Source: Bacterioplanes sanyensis
Lineage (GTDB): Bacteria; Pseudomonadota; Gammaproteobacteria; Pseudomonadales; Oceanobacteraceae
Assembly (NCBI RefSeq): GCF_014652515.1
Contig: NZ_BMYY01000002.1
Location: 451,450-515,449, forward strand
DNA length: 64,000 bases
Direction: 5' to 3'
This document shows, in pieces, positions 1-8,660 of the stretch. The position numbers and the translations under genes were made by a program. Each line of letters opens with the position of its first letter. Positions within the stretch are counted from its first letter, which is position 1. The notes under the pieces were generated by a model. It was not told the DNA's origin. It saw only the letters and a program-made list of their open reading frames with translations, and ran no database searches.

Positions 1-74
1 TACGGCAGAAAATCATTGACGTGTGCAGCAAAAAAATTCAGCAAAAGGTGAAGGGGGGAATGTATCTTTTTACG

Positions 75-330
75 CTTTTTGGCTGGGGCACCTCGGAATA
101 GTTCGGTGCCCGCTCTGGAACGCCAGAGGGCTCAAGATCACGACGCTCTAGCAAGGCTACCGCAAAAATCGGCGACACAGGGCTAGAGTTCTCTGGCGCT
201 CCCAAAGGGCGCGGGCAGCAGGTTTCTATAACGTCGTTGCCGATGTTGAAAAGGACTGGCCATTTCCTGCCATCGTCGCCTTGCTCTGAAAGCTTGCTGC
301 ACTCGCGCAGAGCTGTGCAGAATTACTCAG
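75..330 (+). repeat. Dispersed intergenic repeat, copy 1
   Basis: A stretch of about 250 bp whose segments recur at 8442-8580 (inverted) and 48779-49000. Shared landmarks include GGTGCCCGCTCTGGA, an AGATCA-like block, a cGTtGaaa block near 231-251 and TGCACTCGCGCAGAGCTGTG near 297-316. GGGCACC and GGTGCCC (87-112) can pair as a hairpin, and CTCTGG-AACG-CCAGAG follows. No protein is recognisable in the main part. Its function is unknown; it may be a non-autonomous mobile element or a structured RNA. Confidence 0.6.
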
Positions 331-460
331 AGGTGTCCTAAAAAATGACGACCCCGAGCTGCTGATGGAGGCGGCTACTTGGTGGATTCAACCTCATCAA
401 CTGGATCACTTTGAAAAAGCAGTGAAGAATCGCCGGATGGTGGAGGCTATTGGCGACTAA
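290..460 (+). pseudogene. C-terminal fragment of an unknown protein
   Basis: An open frame of 56 codons follows a TGA at 287-289 and ends at a TAA at 458-460, with no credible start codon. Its composition looks like real protein (it contains MEAATWWIQPHQLDHFEKAV). The first 14 or so codons overlap the dispersed repeat, and the third repeat copy encodes a similar peptide in the same phase (KLAALAQSCAELLR here, KSAVLAHSCSDVLR there). The remnant may therefore belong to the element that carried the repeat. I do not recognise the family. Confidence 0.3.
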
Positions 461-740
461 CAGCTAAGCCTTCTATGGACTTATCACGACCACGCGATTA
501 GCTTCAGTTGAGCACGACACAGCTCTGTTGACCCTGTTAAAAAGCGCGAGCGATATTGAGAGTTACCGAAATCCTCTTCTTACCACTTTGCTAAGCCCTA
601 GCTGTAGGGCCAAAGGAAGATCAATTGATGCTTGTCTCTTAAGACGGCAGCATAAAGCAGCCGTCGATCTTCATTTGTTTTATATCAGCACAGTGTTGTT
701 GTTACGTGGGATGCCGCCTAATGTTTGGCATCAGTGAATG

Positions 741-788
741 ACGCGAAGGACGAGCAAACCAATCAGATAGAAAACAGAGCCTCCTAAC
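741..788 (-). pseudogene. Relic of the 2-TM partner gene (third copy)
   Basis: Aligned with 7817-7865, this segment keeps a GGACGAG-AAACCAA block, an ATA-AAAACAG block and a GCCTC-TA block. These correspond to the segment of the intact gene encoding the second membrane helix. No open frame survives around it. It suggests the two-gene unit was once present here too, next to the Zorya operon. Confidence 0.45.
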
Positions 789-859
789 CTAGGACAAGGA
801 AGCGATAAGCAACGCGGAGTTGTGCTAAGCGAAGCAGACATTTTCTAGAATGCGAGTAT

Positions 860-878
860 TGCGACATTATATGTCGCA
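860..878. promoter_or_regulatory. Palindrome TGCGACAT-TAT-ATGTCGCA
   Basis: A perfect inverted repeat with 8-bp arms and a 3-bp centre. The inner 7-bp arms (GCGACAT / ATGTCGC) recur with the same 3-bp spacing at 15047-15063, upstream of the amidohydrolase gene, and in degenerate form at 10846-10862. This is the architecture of a dimeric repressor site, but it could also be a short hairpin. It lies about 440 bp upstream of zorA. Confidence 0.45.
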
Positions 879-1318
879 TGTTGTCTGTTATAAGAGCTTT
901 TACCCTTCTCAGCCTCCTATAAAGTGGGCATACTGCGCCTTTCTTGGAAATAAGTTACTCAATAGACTGATCTCGATGAGTTGGAAGTAACCAGATTATG
1001 AGTTTGTTATGGCTTCGCTCGAAAGGCGAGATGTGAGTGACGCGTGGAGCGTATATGCCGTTATGTTCACTAATCTGCGCGCTGATCCATCACAGCAAGT
1101 CCCTTTAGCTGTTAGCCAAACCCAGCTGAATCAGTTCCTAGCAGCCTACTGGGTGGGGTAATAACCACCGAGTTAGTAGCGAACACGAATTATCGGCTGG
1201 TGTGGTAATGCTCATGGCGGGGGCGTGAACCTCGGGCATACAAACCCCGTTGCATGATGGCCTTCAGCGTTGTGATGGCTACCTGATCCGACGATCTTAC
1301 AGTGAAGGAGTATTTAAG

Positions 1319-3073
1319 TTGCTAAACCTGATAGAAAGCCTGCTACGTGGAATCTCGGCGACGGGCATTGCTGATGCATTTATCGTGTCGATTTTCCTGA
1401 CGCTTGCGATCTCTCTTTACTTAAAACGCAGTAATCGCGGTCAGGGCTTTACTCACTATGCGCCAACTTTGCTGACGACCCTGGGTATTCTCGGCACCTT
1501 TGCGGGCATCATTGTAGGCCTGCTTGATTTTGATGTGAACAAGATAGAGCAAAGCATTCCGGCCCTGCTGGCGGGCTTAAAAACGGCGTTTATTACCAGT
1601 CTTATCGGAATGCTGGCGTCTATTTTTTATAAAGTGCTGGTGTCGAGTGGCTATTTAACAAAGGCGGTTGATCCCGCTTTGGATGAAGATCAGATCGGCG
1701 CAACGGATATTTACGCGGCGATTGTGCGCCAGGCGGATGAAATGGCTGTGCTTTCAAAAGCCATCGGCGGTGAGGAGGACTCCAGCCTATTAAGCCAGAT
1801 CAAGCTGATGCGTGCGGACATTACTGATAACCATAAATCGAGCCAGCGTGTACGTGAACTGATGGGCACAACACTGGTAGATATCCAGAATGATGTAGCG
1901 GCGCAGCAGGCTGAGTTTAAAGAGTTCCAAGAACGTTTATGGCGCAACCTGCAAGATTTTGCTGACATGTTGTCGAAGTCAGCGACCGAGACGGTGATTA
2001 ACGCGCTTAAGGACGTGATTAAAGACTTTAATAATAACCTCACCGAGCAATTTGGCGAGAACTTTAAGCAGTTAAATGCCGCGGTTGAAAAACTGGTTGA
2101 GTGGCAAGAAAACTACAAAGGCCAGATCTCAGATATGACGGCGCAGTATGCACAGGGGGTGCAGGCGATCACGGCAACTGAACAGTCGATGGAAAAAATC
2201 AGTGAGCGTGCCGGCACCATTCCGGAGACAATGGAGCGACTGCAAACCGTGGTTGAGGTCAATCAGCACCAAATCAACGAGTTGGATCGCCATTTGACGG
2301 CCTTCTCTGATGTGCGTGATCGTGCTGTAGAGGCGGTACCGGAAATCCGCAAGCAGATCGACGAGACCATTGCCGGTGCACAGCAAGTAAACCAAGAAAT
2401 CACCACTGGTATGCAGGGGGTGGCTGAGTCTGTGCAAAAAGTGATGTCTGATTCAGCAGAGCAGTCAGCCAAACAGATTGCTGACAGTGCTAGCACCTTG
2501 TCACAGGCGATTGCCACCGGTGCGGAAGAGTTTGTTGCTAACTCCCATGGCGTGAATGCCTCGCTGCAGTCCACCTCGGATGTACTGCAACAACACAGTC
2601 ATGAAAGCCGCCAGACTTTGCAAGATGCACTGGAAGAAGTGAATGCCAGCATGCGTGCTCTGGTAACAGATATGAAAACAGAAACCGAGCAGGTTAATAA
2701 GAAGTTTGCCGATGTTGGTGAATCTGTCATTCGTGAAGCGGGTGCGGTACAGAAGACGATGACGGCGAATGCTCAGGAGTTGATGGACTCTGTTCGCCAA
2801 GCCTTTGAAGAGGCTGCCCAACGTCAGACCGAAGCGCATCAGCGTGTATTGAGTGGCTTGTCGCAACAGGCGGATAAAGCGTTGGCAGATACCGGTGAAT
2901 CTGTGACTAAGCAGGTCAATGCACTCGATCGTGCGCTTGAGCGTGAAATGAATCAGGTGATGACTGAGATGGGACGTGCATTGGCACGTATTTCAGGGCA
3001 ATTTACCTCGGATTATTCGAAGCTGGTCAAAGAAATGGATAATGTAGTGCGTCGCACTGCTGGAGCTGCTTGA
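1319..3073 (+). CDS. zorA: ZorA, Zorya MotA/TolQ/ExbB-type proton channel subunit
   Basis: Membrane channel subunit of a Zorya anti-phage system. In characterised Zorya, ZorA5-ZorB2 is a proton-driven motor in the inner membrane that senses phage entry and signals through a long cytoplasmic tail. I see three hydrophobic helices at about residues 18-35, 48-70 and 83-107; the second contains TLLTTLGILGTFAGIIVG, typical of the MotA/ExbB family. A very long helical, Gln/Glu-rich tail fills the rest (about 125-584). I chose the TTG at 1319 because GAAGGAG (1304-1310) sits 8 bases upstream; an in-frame ATG at 1250 has no such site and would add 23 residues without similarity to the family. The stop overlaps the zorB start (TGATG), indicating coupled translation. 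Confidence 0.88.
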   Translation: MLNLIESLLRGISATGIADAFIVSIFLTLAISLYLKRSNRGQGFTHYAPTLLTTLGILGTFAGIIVGLLDFDVNKIEQSIPALLAGLKTAFITSLIGMLASIFYKVLVSSGYLTKAVDPALDEDQIGATDIYAAIVRQADEMAVLSKAIGGEEDSSLLSQIKLMRADITDNHKSSQRVRELMGTTLVDIQNDVAAQQAEFKEFQERLWRNLQDFADMLSKSATETVINALKDVIKDFNNNLTEQFGENFKQLNAAVEKLVEWQENYKGQISDMTAQYAQGVQAITATEQSMEKISERAGTIPETMERLQTVVEVNQHQINELDRHLTAFSDVRDRAVEAVPEIRKQIDETIAGAQQVNQEITTGMQGVAESVQKVMSDSAEQSAKQIADSASTLSQAIATGAEEFVANSHGVNASLQSTSDVLQQHSHESRQTLQDALEEVNASMRALVTDMKTETEQVNKKFADVGESVIREAGAVQKTMTANAQELMDSVRQAFEEAAQRQTEAHQRVLSGLSQQADKALADTGESVTKQVNALDRALEREMNQVMTEMGRALARISGQFTSDYSKLVKEMDNVVRRTAGAA

Positions 3074-3777
3074 TGAAGCTCTTGACCTCTCAGTCTAATG
3101 AACAGGAAGAGTCGCACTGGTTATCAGTCTCGGATTTGATGGCGGGCTTGATGATGGTGTTCTTGTTTATCGCGGTCGCTTTGATGCTGAAAGTTAACCA
3201 AGATAAGCAGAAAATTCAGCAAGTCGCGGTCGCCTACCAAGAGAATCAGGTCGCCATTTATGAAGCCTTGATGGGCGAATTTGAGGATGATCTGAAAACT
3301 TGGGATGCTGAGATCGATAAAGATTCTTTGACCTTTACTTTTAAGTCTCCCGAGGTGTTGTTTGCTCAGGGTAAGTCTGATTTGACGTACGAATATCGTC
3401 GGCTATTGGAGAATTTCTTCCCGCGTTATCTCGATGTCCTGTGGCAGTTTAAAGACTCTATCAATGAAGTGCGCATTGAAGGGCATACCAGTAGTCTGTG
3501 GAATGGTTACGTCACAGATACCCAAGCATATTTCAATAATATGGAGCTATCGCAGGATCGAACCCGAAGTGTGCTGTCGTATGTATATCAGCTGGCGCCG
3601 GTCGCAGACCGTGTCGGCTGGATTAAGCGCCACCTGGCTGCTGTGGGCTTATCCTCATCGCGTATTATTAGTGATGCTAGCGGTCGCGAAGACCGCAGAG
3701 CATCACGGCGTGTGACGTTTCGTGTGATTACTAACGCAGAGATTCAGATCAAGAAAATTCTGGAGTTTCAGCAGTGA
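3073..3777 (+). CDS. zorB: ZorB, MotB-like OmpA-domain stator subunit
   Basis: Partner of ZorA, anchoring the motor to peptidoglycan. It has a short cytoplasmic N-terminus, one membrane helix at about 22-41 preceded by SVSDLMAG with Asp21 in the position of the proton-carrying Asp of MotB/ZorB, then a periplasmic OmpA-like domain. Recognisable OmpA-family signatures are VRIEGHTSS, LSQDRTRSVLSYV and GREDRRASRRVTFRV. The ATG at 3073 overlaps the zorA stop and has GGAG at 3062-3065; an alternative TTG one codon earlier is less likely. The 234-aa length fits the family. The next gene starts inside its stop codon (GTGA), so all three genes look translationally coupled. Confidence 0.88.
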   Translation: MKLLTSQSNEQEESHWLSVSDLMAGLMMVFLFIAVALMLKVNQDKQKIQQVAVAYQENQVAIYEALMGEFEDDLKTWDAEIDKDSLTFTFKSPEVLFAQGKSDLTYEYRRLLENFFPRYLDVLWQFKDSINEVRIEGHTSSLWNGYVTDTQAYFNNMELSQDRTRSVLSYVYQLAPVADRVGWIKRHLAAVGLSSSRIISDASGREDRRASRRVTFRVITNAEIQIKKILEFQQ

Positions 3778-4895
3778 AGCTCGATGTCAATCTATCAGAG
3801 TTAATTGCCTGTGCCGAACGTATGGGCAGTTTTGTTCCGGATTTTGCAGTTGAGGTCGCGATTGAAGATTCGTTTGAGCTAGATACTTCGCTATCCAGTA
3901 CCGCGGGCCTAGAAATTGGCCTGGATGAATTGGAAATAGAGCAAGGCCTGCTCGGTTATCGCGGTCGGCAAGTATTGCTGTTTATTCCCGATCATGGTTC
4001 TCGGGCCGGCAATGTGCTAGCTGGGCGGTCAGAAGGTAACAAGTTTCATGTGGCGGACTGTCAGAAACTTGATGAAATGCGTAGTAAACAGCGTTTTGAA
4101 CGCTATAAAGCTACCTATAACGTCAGCGGTAAGTTCGAAATTTTTGGCACCCTGGGTTATCGGGGCGAGGATGTTAGCGGTGAAGCAGAGTTGCATGTGT
4201 GCAAGTTATGTTTGGGCTATCTAAATTATCGTGGCTATAAAAACTCGAATAAAGCTGCCAAAGATTCTGTCTACGATGCCTTTGATATCAGCGAATTTTT
4301 GTCGAAGTATAGTACGCTGTTTCGCTCCATGCCTAAGCGCGAAGCGCTGGTGGATATGGCCGGTTATGTTGATAACTGGAAGGAGATTTCCCGCGACTTC
4401 CGCCAGAGTCATAACTGGAGCTGTGATCACTGCAATGTGAATCTTCAGAGTCATCCTGCTCTACTGCATACACACCATATCAACGGTGTTAAACGCGACA
4501 ATCGTCCAGAGAATCTGAAAGCTCTGTGTATTGATTGCCATCGTAAGCAGCCACAGCATGACTATATGAGAGTGACTCATGCACAGATGCAGGAGCTTAA
4601 CCGCCTGCGCAAAGAACAGTCCCTGTTATGTCAGGATAGTTGGGACGAGCTGATTGAACTGGCAGATACCTCTGTGACTGATTTATTGCGTCACTACCGA
4701 TTAAAGAGTTACGCGAAACCTGTGGTGGGCCACGAGTTGCAGGCTGATAGTGGTGAAGTCATTGCCATGTTTGAGCTGGCCTGGCCCGATAAACAAAAGG
4801 CTATTGCTATTGATTATGATGCCATCTCTCTGGGCAGTCAGTACGGTTGGCGCGTGATCTCAGTGGGAGAGGCGATAAAGCGCATGAATCAGTAA
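3774..4895 (+). CDS. zorE: ZorE-like HNH endonuclease, Zorya type II effector
   Basis: Probable effector of a type II Zorya system (ZorA-ZorB-ZorE). An HNH nuclease fold lies in the middle: zinc-type CxxC at residues 217-220, HTHHIN at 232-237, a conserved RPENLKALC stretch and CIDC at 252-255. A second CxxC pair (CKLC, 143-146) lies upstream. The flanking regions are not recognisable to me. Starting with GTG inside the zorB stop codon, behind GGAG, it is the last gene of the coupled operon; type I systems would carry zorC and zorD here. The assignment rests on position plus the HNH domain, so a different HNH effector riding on zorAB is the alternative. Confidence 0.75.
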   Translation: MKLDVNLSELIACAERMGSFVPDFAVEVAIEDSFELDTSLSSTAGLEIGLDELEIEQGLLGYRGRQVLLFIPDHGSRAGNVLAGRSEGNKFHVADCQKLDEMRSKQRFERYKATYNVSGKFEIFGTLGYRGEDVSGEAELHVCKLCLGYLNYRGYKNSNKAAKDSVYDAFDISEFLSKYSTLFRSMPKREALVDMAGYVDNWKEISRDFRQSHNWSCDHCNVNLQSHPALLHTHHINGVKRDNRPENLKALCIDCHRKQPQHDYMRVTHAQMQELNRLRKEQSLLCQDSWDELIELADTSVTDLLRHYRLKSYAKPVVGHELQADSGEVIAMFELAWPDKQKAIAIDYDAISLGSQYGWRVISVGEAIKRMNQ

Positions 4896-5438
4896 TACGG
4901 TACTTGTATTAACCTCGAGCGATGATTTTAAGGATCCCCTCACATGTTAGCACTGCAGTATGTTGCTATGGGTTATCCACCCTATCTATATCAACATCTC
5001 TCTTTTCAAAGCCTATATGGTGCTCCATCATTACCAACTCTACTGGTAGCCGTCATAAACGGAGTGCCTCATGTCTCCCGGGCTGGAGTACAGTGCTGAT
5101 GAGTATCACTATGGCATCAAGGCCCTTGTTTTTTGTCTGATGAATACGTTAGCGACGGACCAAGCAAAGTGCTATGAAAAAAAGATTTATCGTAGATCTG
5201 AGCTACGCGGCAGTGTGCGTGTTGGGCTGTCTGTCGGCGCCAGTGAAGCGACCTCTCAAACTGAGATAATTAATGCTTCTTTTGGGAATGGCTGCTAGCA
5301 AATGAGGCAGCCCACGATAGGGTATCACTGAGTGAGAACGCTGTGGCTAAACTGGGTTCTACAGGGTATCTGAGTATTGAATAAAAAACAGCTTGTTACT
5401 AATCTAGGAGTAACAATTGGGTTGGATAGATAATAGAT
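4896..5438. other. Gap between zorE and helicase with only tiny ORFs
   Basis: I find no recognisable gene. Two small frames are possible but unsupported: a 51-codon frame from ATG 4943, and a 31-codon frame from ATG 5174 whose product begins MKKRFIVDLSYAAVCVLGC, vaguely like a lipoprotein signal peptide. I do not annotate either as genes. A promoter for the downstream helicase may lie here; AGGAG at 5406-5410 is too far from its ATG to be a normal ribosome site. Confidence 0.4.
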
Positions 5439-7157
5439 ATGGACCGCGCAGTCTTGCAAAAGCAACTATTAAAGCTGGTAGGTTTACATGCACCTATCAA
5501 AGCTCGTAGTCTAGCTAAAATACTTGCCGATGAATTTGGCAAGCATGTAGATCGCAGCGATGTAAATTCTGTACTTTATGCTCTTAAAGCGGAGCGAAAG
5601 GTTGAGGTCAATGCAGGCTATGAGTGGAGTATCTATGGGCAGTTGGTAGCTGAAAAAAGCCGATCTGATCGTAATGTAGCAGAAGTAAAACTGGACATGG
5701 AAGCAGAGGAAAGGGTTGTTTCTCCTGAAATCATATTTACTCCAGATCAACAGGCGGTAATTAATCTTGATCCAGTGGATCATTTACTGATTCGAGGCCA
5801 AGCAGGAAGCGGTAAGACAACTGTACTGGCCGCTCGAGCCGGACGTATTTTGTCAGCAATGAATAAAGGGTCATTGTTATTCCTGACCTACAATTCGGCA
5901 TTATCAGCTTATGTAAAAAAGACCTTCAAAAAATCAGGCATGAAAAGTAGCATCGCCGTCCAGACGTTTCACGAATGGTCACGGAACTGTGTCAAAGCGC
6001 TTGGTTTTGAGTTTGGTGGCTGGGTCGATGACAAAGCTCGTAGTCAGAAAATATTACAGCTGATTGATGTCGCTATTGATGAGCTCGGTAACCATCGTCT
6101 TTATGATCTGAAGCAATCGCCAGAATTATTGACTTGGTGGGGCGATGAAATTGCTTGGCTGTTTGGTCAACACCTTATGCGGCTAGATGACTATCTCTCT
6201 GTAGAGCGAACAGGTCGCGGTACGTCCGTGCGTGTATCTCAGGAGGATCGCCGTTTCGTATGGTATGTCTTCGAGCTTTACGAAGAATGGTTGGAAGATA
6301 CCCGCCAAGCGGACTACGACAATCCCGCAGGGCTGATTTTGCGTGCACTTCAGGAAGAGGGAAAAAACTTGCCTGACGAGTTACGCTTCGATCACGTCAT
6401 GATTGACGAGGTACAGGATTTCGATAAAAGTTGGCTGTTAGTGGCGGTGAAAATTCCTCGCGTATCGCTGAGTATGGCAGGTGACCTTGCACAGAAGATC
6501 TACAAACGAAGTTTTAGTTGGTCCTCTGTAGGGATTCAGGTGCAGGGAGGCCGTTCGCGGCGATTGCCTGCGAGTCATCGAACAACAAAACAGATTATGG
6601 ATGTAGCGGCACACCTGCTTATTAATAATGACGTGACAGATAGCACTGATTACACCGCACCAGAGCGCCCCGTGAAGAGTGGCGACAAGGTGAAAATGAT
6701 TGTTGGTGCGAATCCAAAAGATGCATACGATAAAGGTTATGATTGGATTTTCGAGCAATTCAAACGCCTGAGAAGTACTACGGTAGCTGTTGTTCTCCCA
6801 TTTTCTCGCCAGATGTACCCCGCCAAAATGGCCTTAGAAAAACGTGGCCTGAAAGTACAAAGCGTGAAAGGTGCTGGTCTAGGTGGTGTTGATGGTGGTG
6901 TCGTTGTTACAACTTTTCACCAGCTTAAAGGTTTAGAGTTTGATCACGTGGTTATTATGGGGTTGCATGATGCACAATACCCGTGTCGACTTCTGGAAAG
7001 ACTGCCACAAGAGGATCATTCCGAGGAGATTAGCTTAATGAAGCGGGTTCTTTATGTTGCTATGACTCGTGCTAAAAAGAGTGTGTCTCTTGTCGGATCG
7101 AAACCTTTCTGTCGTTTTTTTGATGGTGTACCTGCCAACCTTATTGACGAGATCTAA
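5439..7157 (+). CDS. UvrD-like superfamily 1 helicase with N-terminal winged-helix-like domain
   Basis: Probable ATP-dependent DNA helicase or translocase. Residues 1-70 look like a small winged-helix domain. The helicase core follows: a Q-motif-like FTPDQQAVI, Walker A GQAGSGKT (120-127), motif II DEVQDF (about 322), motif III MAGDLAQK, motif V GGVVVTTFHQLKGLEFDHVV and motif VI LYVAMTRAKKS. At 572 aa it is compact for UvrD/Rep. It lies 543 bp after zorE on the same strand and is not a standard Zorya component. It may be an independent defence gene or an extra subunit. Start chosen at ATG 5439 because upstream in-frame codons run into stops; its ribosome site is weak. Confidence 0.8.
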   Translation: MDRAVLQKQLLKLVGLHAPIKARSLAKILADEFGKHVDRSDVNSVLYALKAERKVEVNAGYEWSIYGQLVAEKSRSDRNVAEVKLDMEAEERVVSPEIIFTPDQQAVINLDPVDHLLIRGQAGSGKTTVLAARAGRILSAMNKGSLLFLTYNSALSAYVKKTFKKSGMKSSIAVQTFHEWSRNCVKALGFEFGGWVDDKARSQKILQLIDVAIDELGNHRLYDLKQSPELLTWWGDEIAWLFGQHLMRLDDYLSVERTGRGTSVRVSQEDRRFVWYVFELYEEWLEDTRQADYDNPAGLILRALQEEGKNLPDELRFDHVMIDEVQDFDKSWLLVAVKIPRVSLSMAGDLAQKIYKRSFSWSSVGIQVQGGRSRRLPASHRTTKQIMDVAAHLLINNDVTDSTDYTAPERPVKSGDKVKMIVGANPKDAYDKGYDWIFEQFKRLRSTTVAVVLPFSRQMYPAKMALEKRGLKVQSVKGAGLGGVDGGVVVTTFHQLKGLEFDHVVIMGLHDAQYPCRLLERLPQEDHSEEISLMKRVLYVAMTRAKKSVSLVGSKPFCRFFDGVPANLIDEI

Positions 7158-7319
7158 GTTATCGTTGGCTCAATTCATTGGTGCTCAACTGGGGCTTTGT
7201 GTATGGAATAGCTAGCGATTTTATCCACACTCGATGTGCAAAGATTCATTATGATGACGGAAACAGTGTAAAGTACCAATCTTAAATCGGGGTTAGGAGA
7301 TAGACCAGTATAGCCTTGT

Positions 7320-7369
7320 CAGCCCGCGGGCTGGATAAGCATGTTGTGATACATGTCTATTGCTTATCC
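7320..7369. terminator. Two inverted repeats between convergent genes
   Basis: A perfect palindrome CAGCCCGCGGGCTG (7320-7333) is followed by GGATAAGCA (7333-7341) and its complement TGCTTATCC (7361-7369). They lie between the rightward helicase and the leftward two-gene unit, where a bidirectional terminator is expected. No clean U-tract follows either stem; a T-run occurs later at 7418-7424. Binding sites or a relic repeat are alternatives. Confidence 0.4.
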
Positions 7370-7452
7370 GTGGGTATTAACTTTGAGTATATCGCTGCTG
7401 AAATACTGGTGCTGATCTTTTTTTAGTGATGGCCGTAGGATTGTTGGTCTTG

Positions 7453-7950
7453 TCACCGACGCCACTTAGCGGCAATAAAATAATCCACGGGCTCACCAGC
7501 TACGACGGCGGCATAGCCCTCTATGTGTTCAAGTTCATCGGGCAGGCAAGGGTGCTCTGCAGTGAACGACCACCATTGGCATGACTCGGGCTGACGGGCA
7601 ACAAAGGCTTGCCATTGCGGGTTTAAAAAGCCAAAAGCTTTAGCGGGAGCGGCTTGGTAAGGGTCGTTTGGGGTTTCGCGTTGTTCTATGTCAGCTAAAG
7701 TCAGCGCTTGCTGTAGAAATTGCCGCTGCATCATAAAGGGCTTGGGTGTTGGAGGCAGTTGCGGGGGTGGCTGGCGGCGAGCGGCTAGCCGGTTAATCAA
7801 CCGCAGCGGCCATGCAACGCTGAGGACGAGTAAACCAAGGGCATAAAAAACAGCGCCTCTTAGTCCAGTGTCGGGTCGGCGTAGAGCGTATAGGCCGATC
7901 AGTATGCCCATGACAAGGTAAATAACAGCGATATTTGTCAATGCGCTCAT
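7453..7950 (-). CDS. Hypothetical protein, two N-terminal membrane helices (copy A)
   Basis: Function unknown. The 165-aa protein has two hydrophobic helices (about 5-22 and 30-50), a Pro/Gln-rich linker, and a soluble C-terminal domain with WSFTAEHPCLP and a GEPVDYFIA ending. It is the downstream partner of the gene at 7947-8372, overlapping its stop by 4 bases, so the two are co-translated. Both genes have a close paralogous pair at 29086-30047, about 21.7 kb away in the same orientation. Copy B is slightly longer at both the first loop and the C-terminus. I do not recognise the family. Confidence 0.7.
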   Translation of the reverse strand: MSALTNIAVIYLVMGILIGLYALRRPDTGLRGAVFYALGLLVLSVAWPLRLINRLAARRQPPPQLPPTPKPFMMQRQFLQQALTLADIEQRETPNDPYQAAPAKAFGFLNPQWQAFVARQPESCQWWSFTAEHPCLPDELEHIEGYAAVVAGEPVDYFIAAKWRR

Positions 7951-8439
7951 GCTGGCCCTTTATTTTTGCTATGGCGCTGCCCAATCAGTTTGCCTCGCTC
8001 GATTTGCAGTAATAGATACTGCTGGTAGTCGCTGGCAAAGCCTTGATGGCGGTATTGCTTGAGCTGGCCATCGATTAAGGTCAGGGTGCCTGAGTACCAA
8101 TGGGCAAAAACGCGCTCGTCGTAGCCGGGGAATACATCGCCCAAGCTCATCTCGCAATGCTCGCCCATGATGCTGGTGTGGCTTAAATCGGTTAAATACA
8201 GGTGTTGATCCAGAATTTGCCAGTGGCCCAGATAGCCGCGCACTAAATGAAAACCGCTGAACAAAAAGCGTGGAGTTTCTTTGGCAACGGTTAAATAGTC
8301 TGACAGCGGCGTAGATATCATGGAGTAGCGTTGTCCCTGATAATCCAGAGTTTCATGCAGTTGAGCAGTCATCGCGTCCTTGTTGATTGAATGTGCAGTT
8401 GCATTATGTGGATTGGCTGGCAGCGAATCAATATGGCGG
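7459..8439 (-). repeat. Large direct repeat, left copy (two-gene unit)
   Basis: About 980 bp containing both unknown genes and roughly 65 bp upstream of the first, closely similar in DNA sequence to 29125-30115 in the same orientation. Similarity stops abruptly at both ends (past GAATCAATATGGC upstream and near the stop of the 2-TM gene). This copy lies outside the tRNA island and the other inside it. Recombination between them would delete or duplicate the whole CRISPR-Cas region. Confidence 0.75.
7947..8372 (-). CDS. Hypothetical soluble protein, partner of the 2-TM protein (copy A)
   Basis: A 141-aa protein with no membrane segment or signal peptide. It contains a compact segment SGFHLVRGYLGHWQILD, LYLTDLSHTSIMGEH, then VFPGYDERVFAHWYSGTL, which looks like a small beta-rich domain. 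I do not recognise its function. An AAGGACG site precedes the ATG. It overlaps the next gene by 4 bases. The paralogue at 29622-30047 is nearly identical in the central segment, suggesting this part is under constraint. Confidence 0.7.
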   Translation of the reverse strand: MTAQLHETLDYQGQRYSMISTPLSDYLTVAKETPRFLFSGFHLVRGYLGHWQILDQHLYLTDLSHTSIMGEHCEMSLGDVFPGYDERVFAHWYSGTLTLIDGQLKQYRHQGFASDYQQYLLLQIERGKLIGQRHSKNKGPA

Positions 8440-8441
8440 TA

Positions 8442-8580
8442 GGTCGCCCCAGAGAAGGCCAGCTCGGTGTCGCTGCTTTTGGCTGTAGCTGGCTAGAGCG
8501 TAAACCAGCTTTATGATTTTAGCCCTCTGGCTATCCAGGGCGGGTACCGAACTTATTGCTCAATGTGGGGTGCGTTGTCA
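8442..8580 (-). repeat. Dispersed intergenic repeat, copy 2 (inverted)
   Basis: Read on the minus strand, this matches copy 1: AGTTCGGTACCCGCCCTGGA, CCAGAGGGCT, a GCTCTAGCCAGCTACAGC segment, GCGACACCGAGCTGG and TTCTCTGGGGCG. It starts right where the large two-gene repeat ends. It lacks the last part seen in copies 1 and 3. No coding capacity is visible. Confidence 0.6.
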
Positions 8581-8638
8581 CCAGCGGAGGAGATGTGCTG
8601 GCTGAAAGGCTGAGGTGGCGGGTTGTGGTGGATCAAAA

Positions 8639-8660
8639 GAATAATTGGCCTCCCCACAGG
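8639..8660. other. Attachment site, left end of the tRNA-Arg island
   Basis: A 22-bp sequence (GAATAATTGGCC then TCCCCACAGG) identical to 34567-34588, where it comprises the last 15 bases of tRNA-Arg(CCT) plus 7 bases beyond. The two copies are in direct orientation and bound about 26 kb that ends in an integrase gene. This is the classic footprint of tRNA-targeted integration. The copy is followed by AGGCC, giving an accidental GGCCTCC/GGAGGCC hairpin and a T-run that could also act as a terminator. Confidence 0.85.

Larger units (their letters stand above)
461..1318. other. Non-coding or decayed DNA upstream of the Zorya operon
   Basis: I see no convincing gene here. About 700-790 is a decayed fragment, on the minus strand, of the 2-TM gene present intact at 7453-7950 and 29086-29625. 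The clearest part is 741-788, which matches the region around 7815-7865 at roughly three quarters of positions. A strong palindrome lies at 860-878. The zorA promoter presumably lies in the last few hundred bases, but I could not pick a clear -35/-10 pair. Confidence 0.5.

Noticed and set aside
75-330. Dispersed repeat as integron attC sites
   Set aside because: No GTTRRRY core pairs or cassette order were seen, no integron integrase is present, and copies are in mixed contexts.
528-737. 69-codon frame upstream of zorA
   Set aside because: No ribosome site or recognisable similarity; the 3' side runs into the relic of the 2-TM gene.
1250-1318. ATG at 1250 as zorA start
   Set aside because: No ribosome site; the TTG at 1319 has a strong GAAGGAG at good distance and starts just before the first membrane helix.
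4943-5270. Two short ORFs between zorE and the helicase
   Set aside because: 51 and 31 codons, no similarity or clear ribosome site; kept only as a remark.
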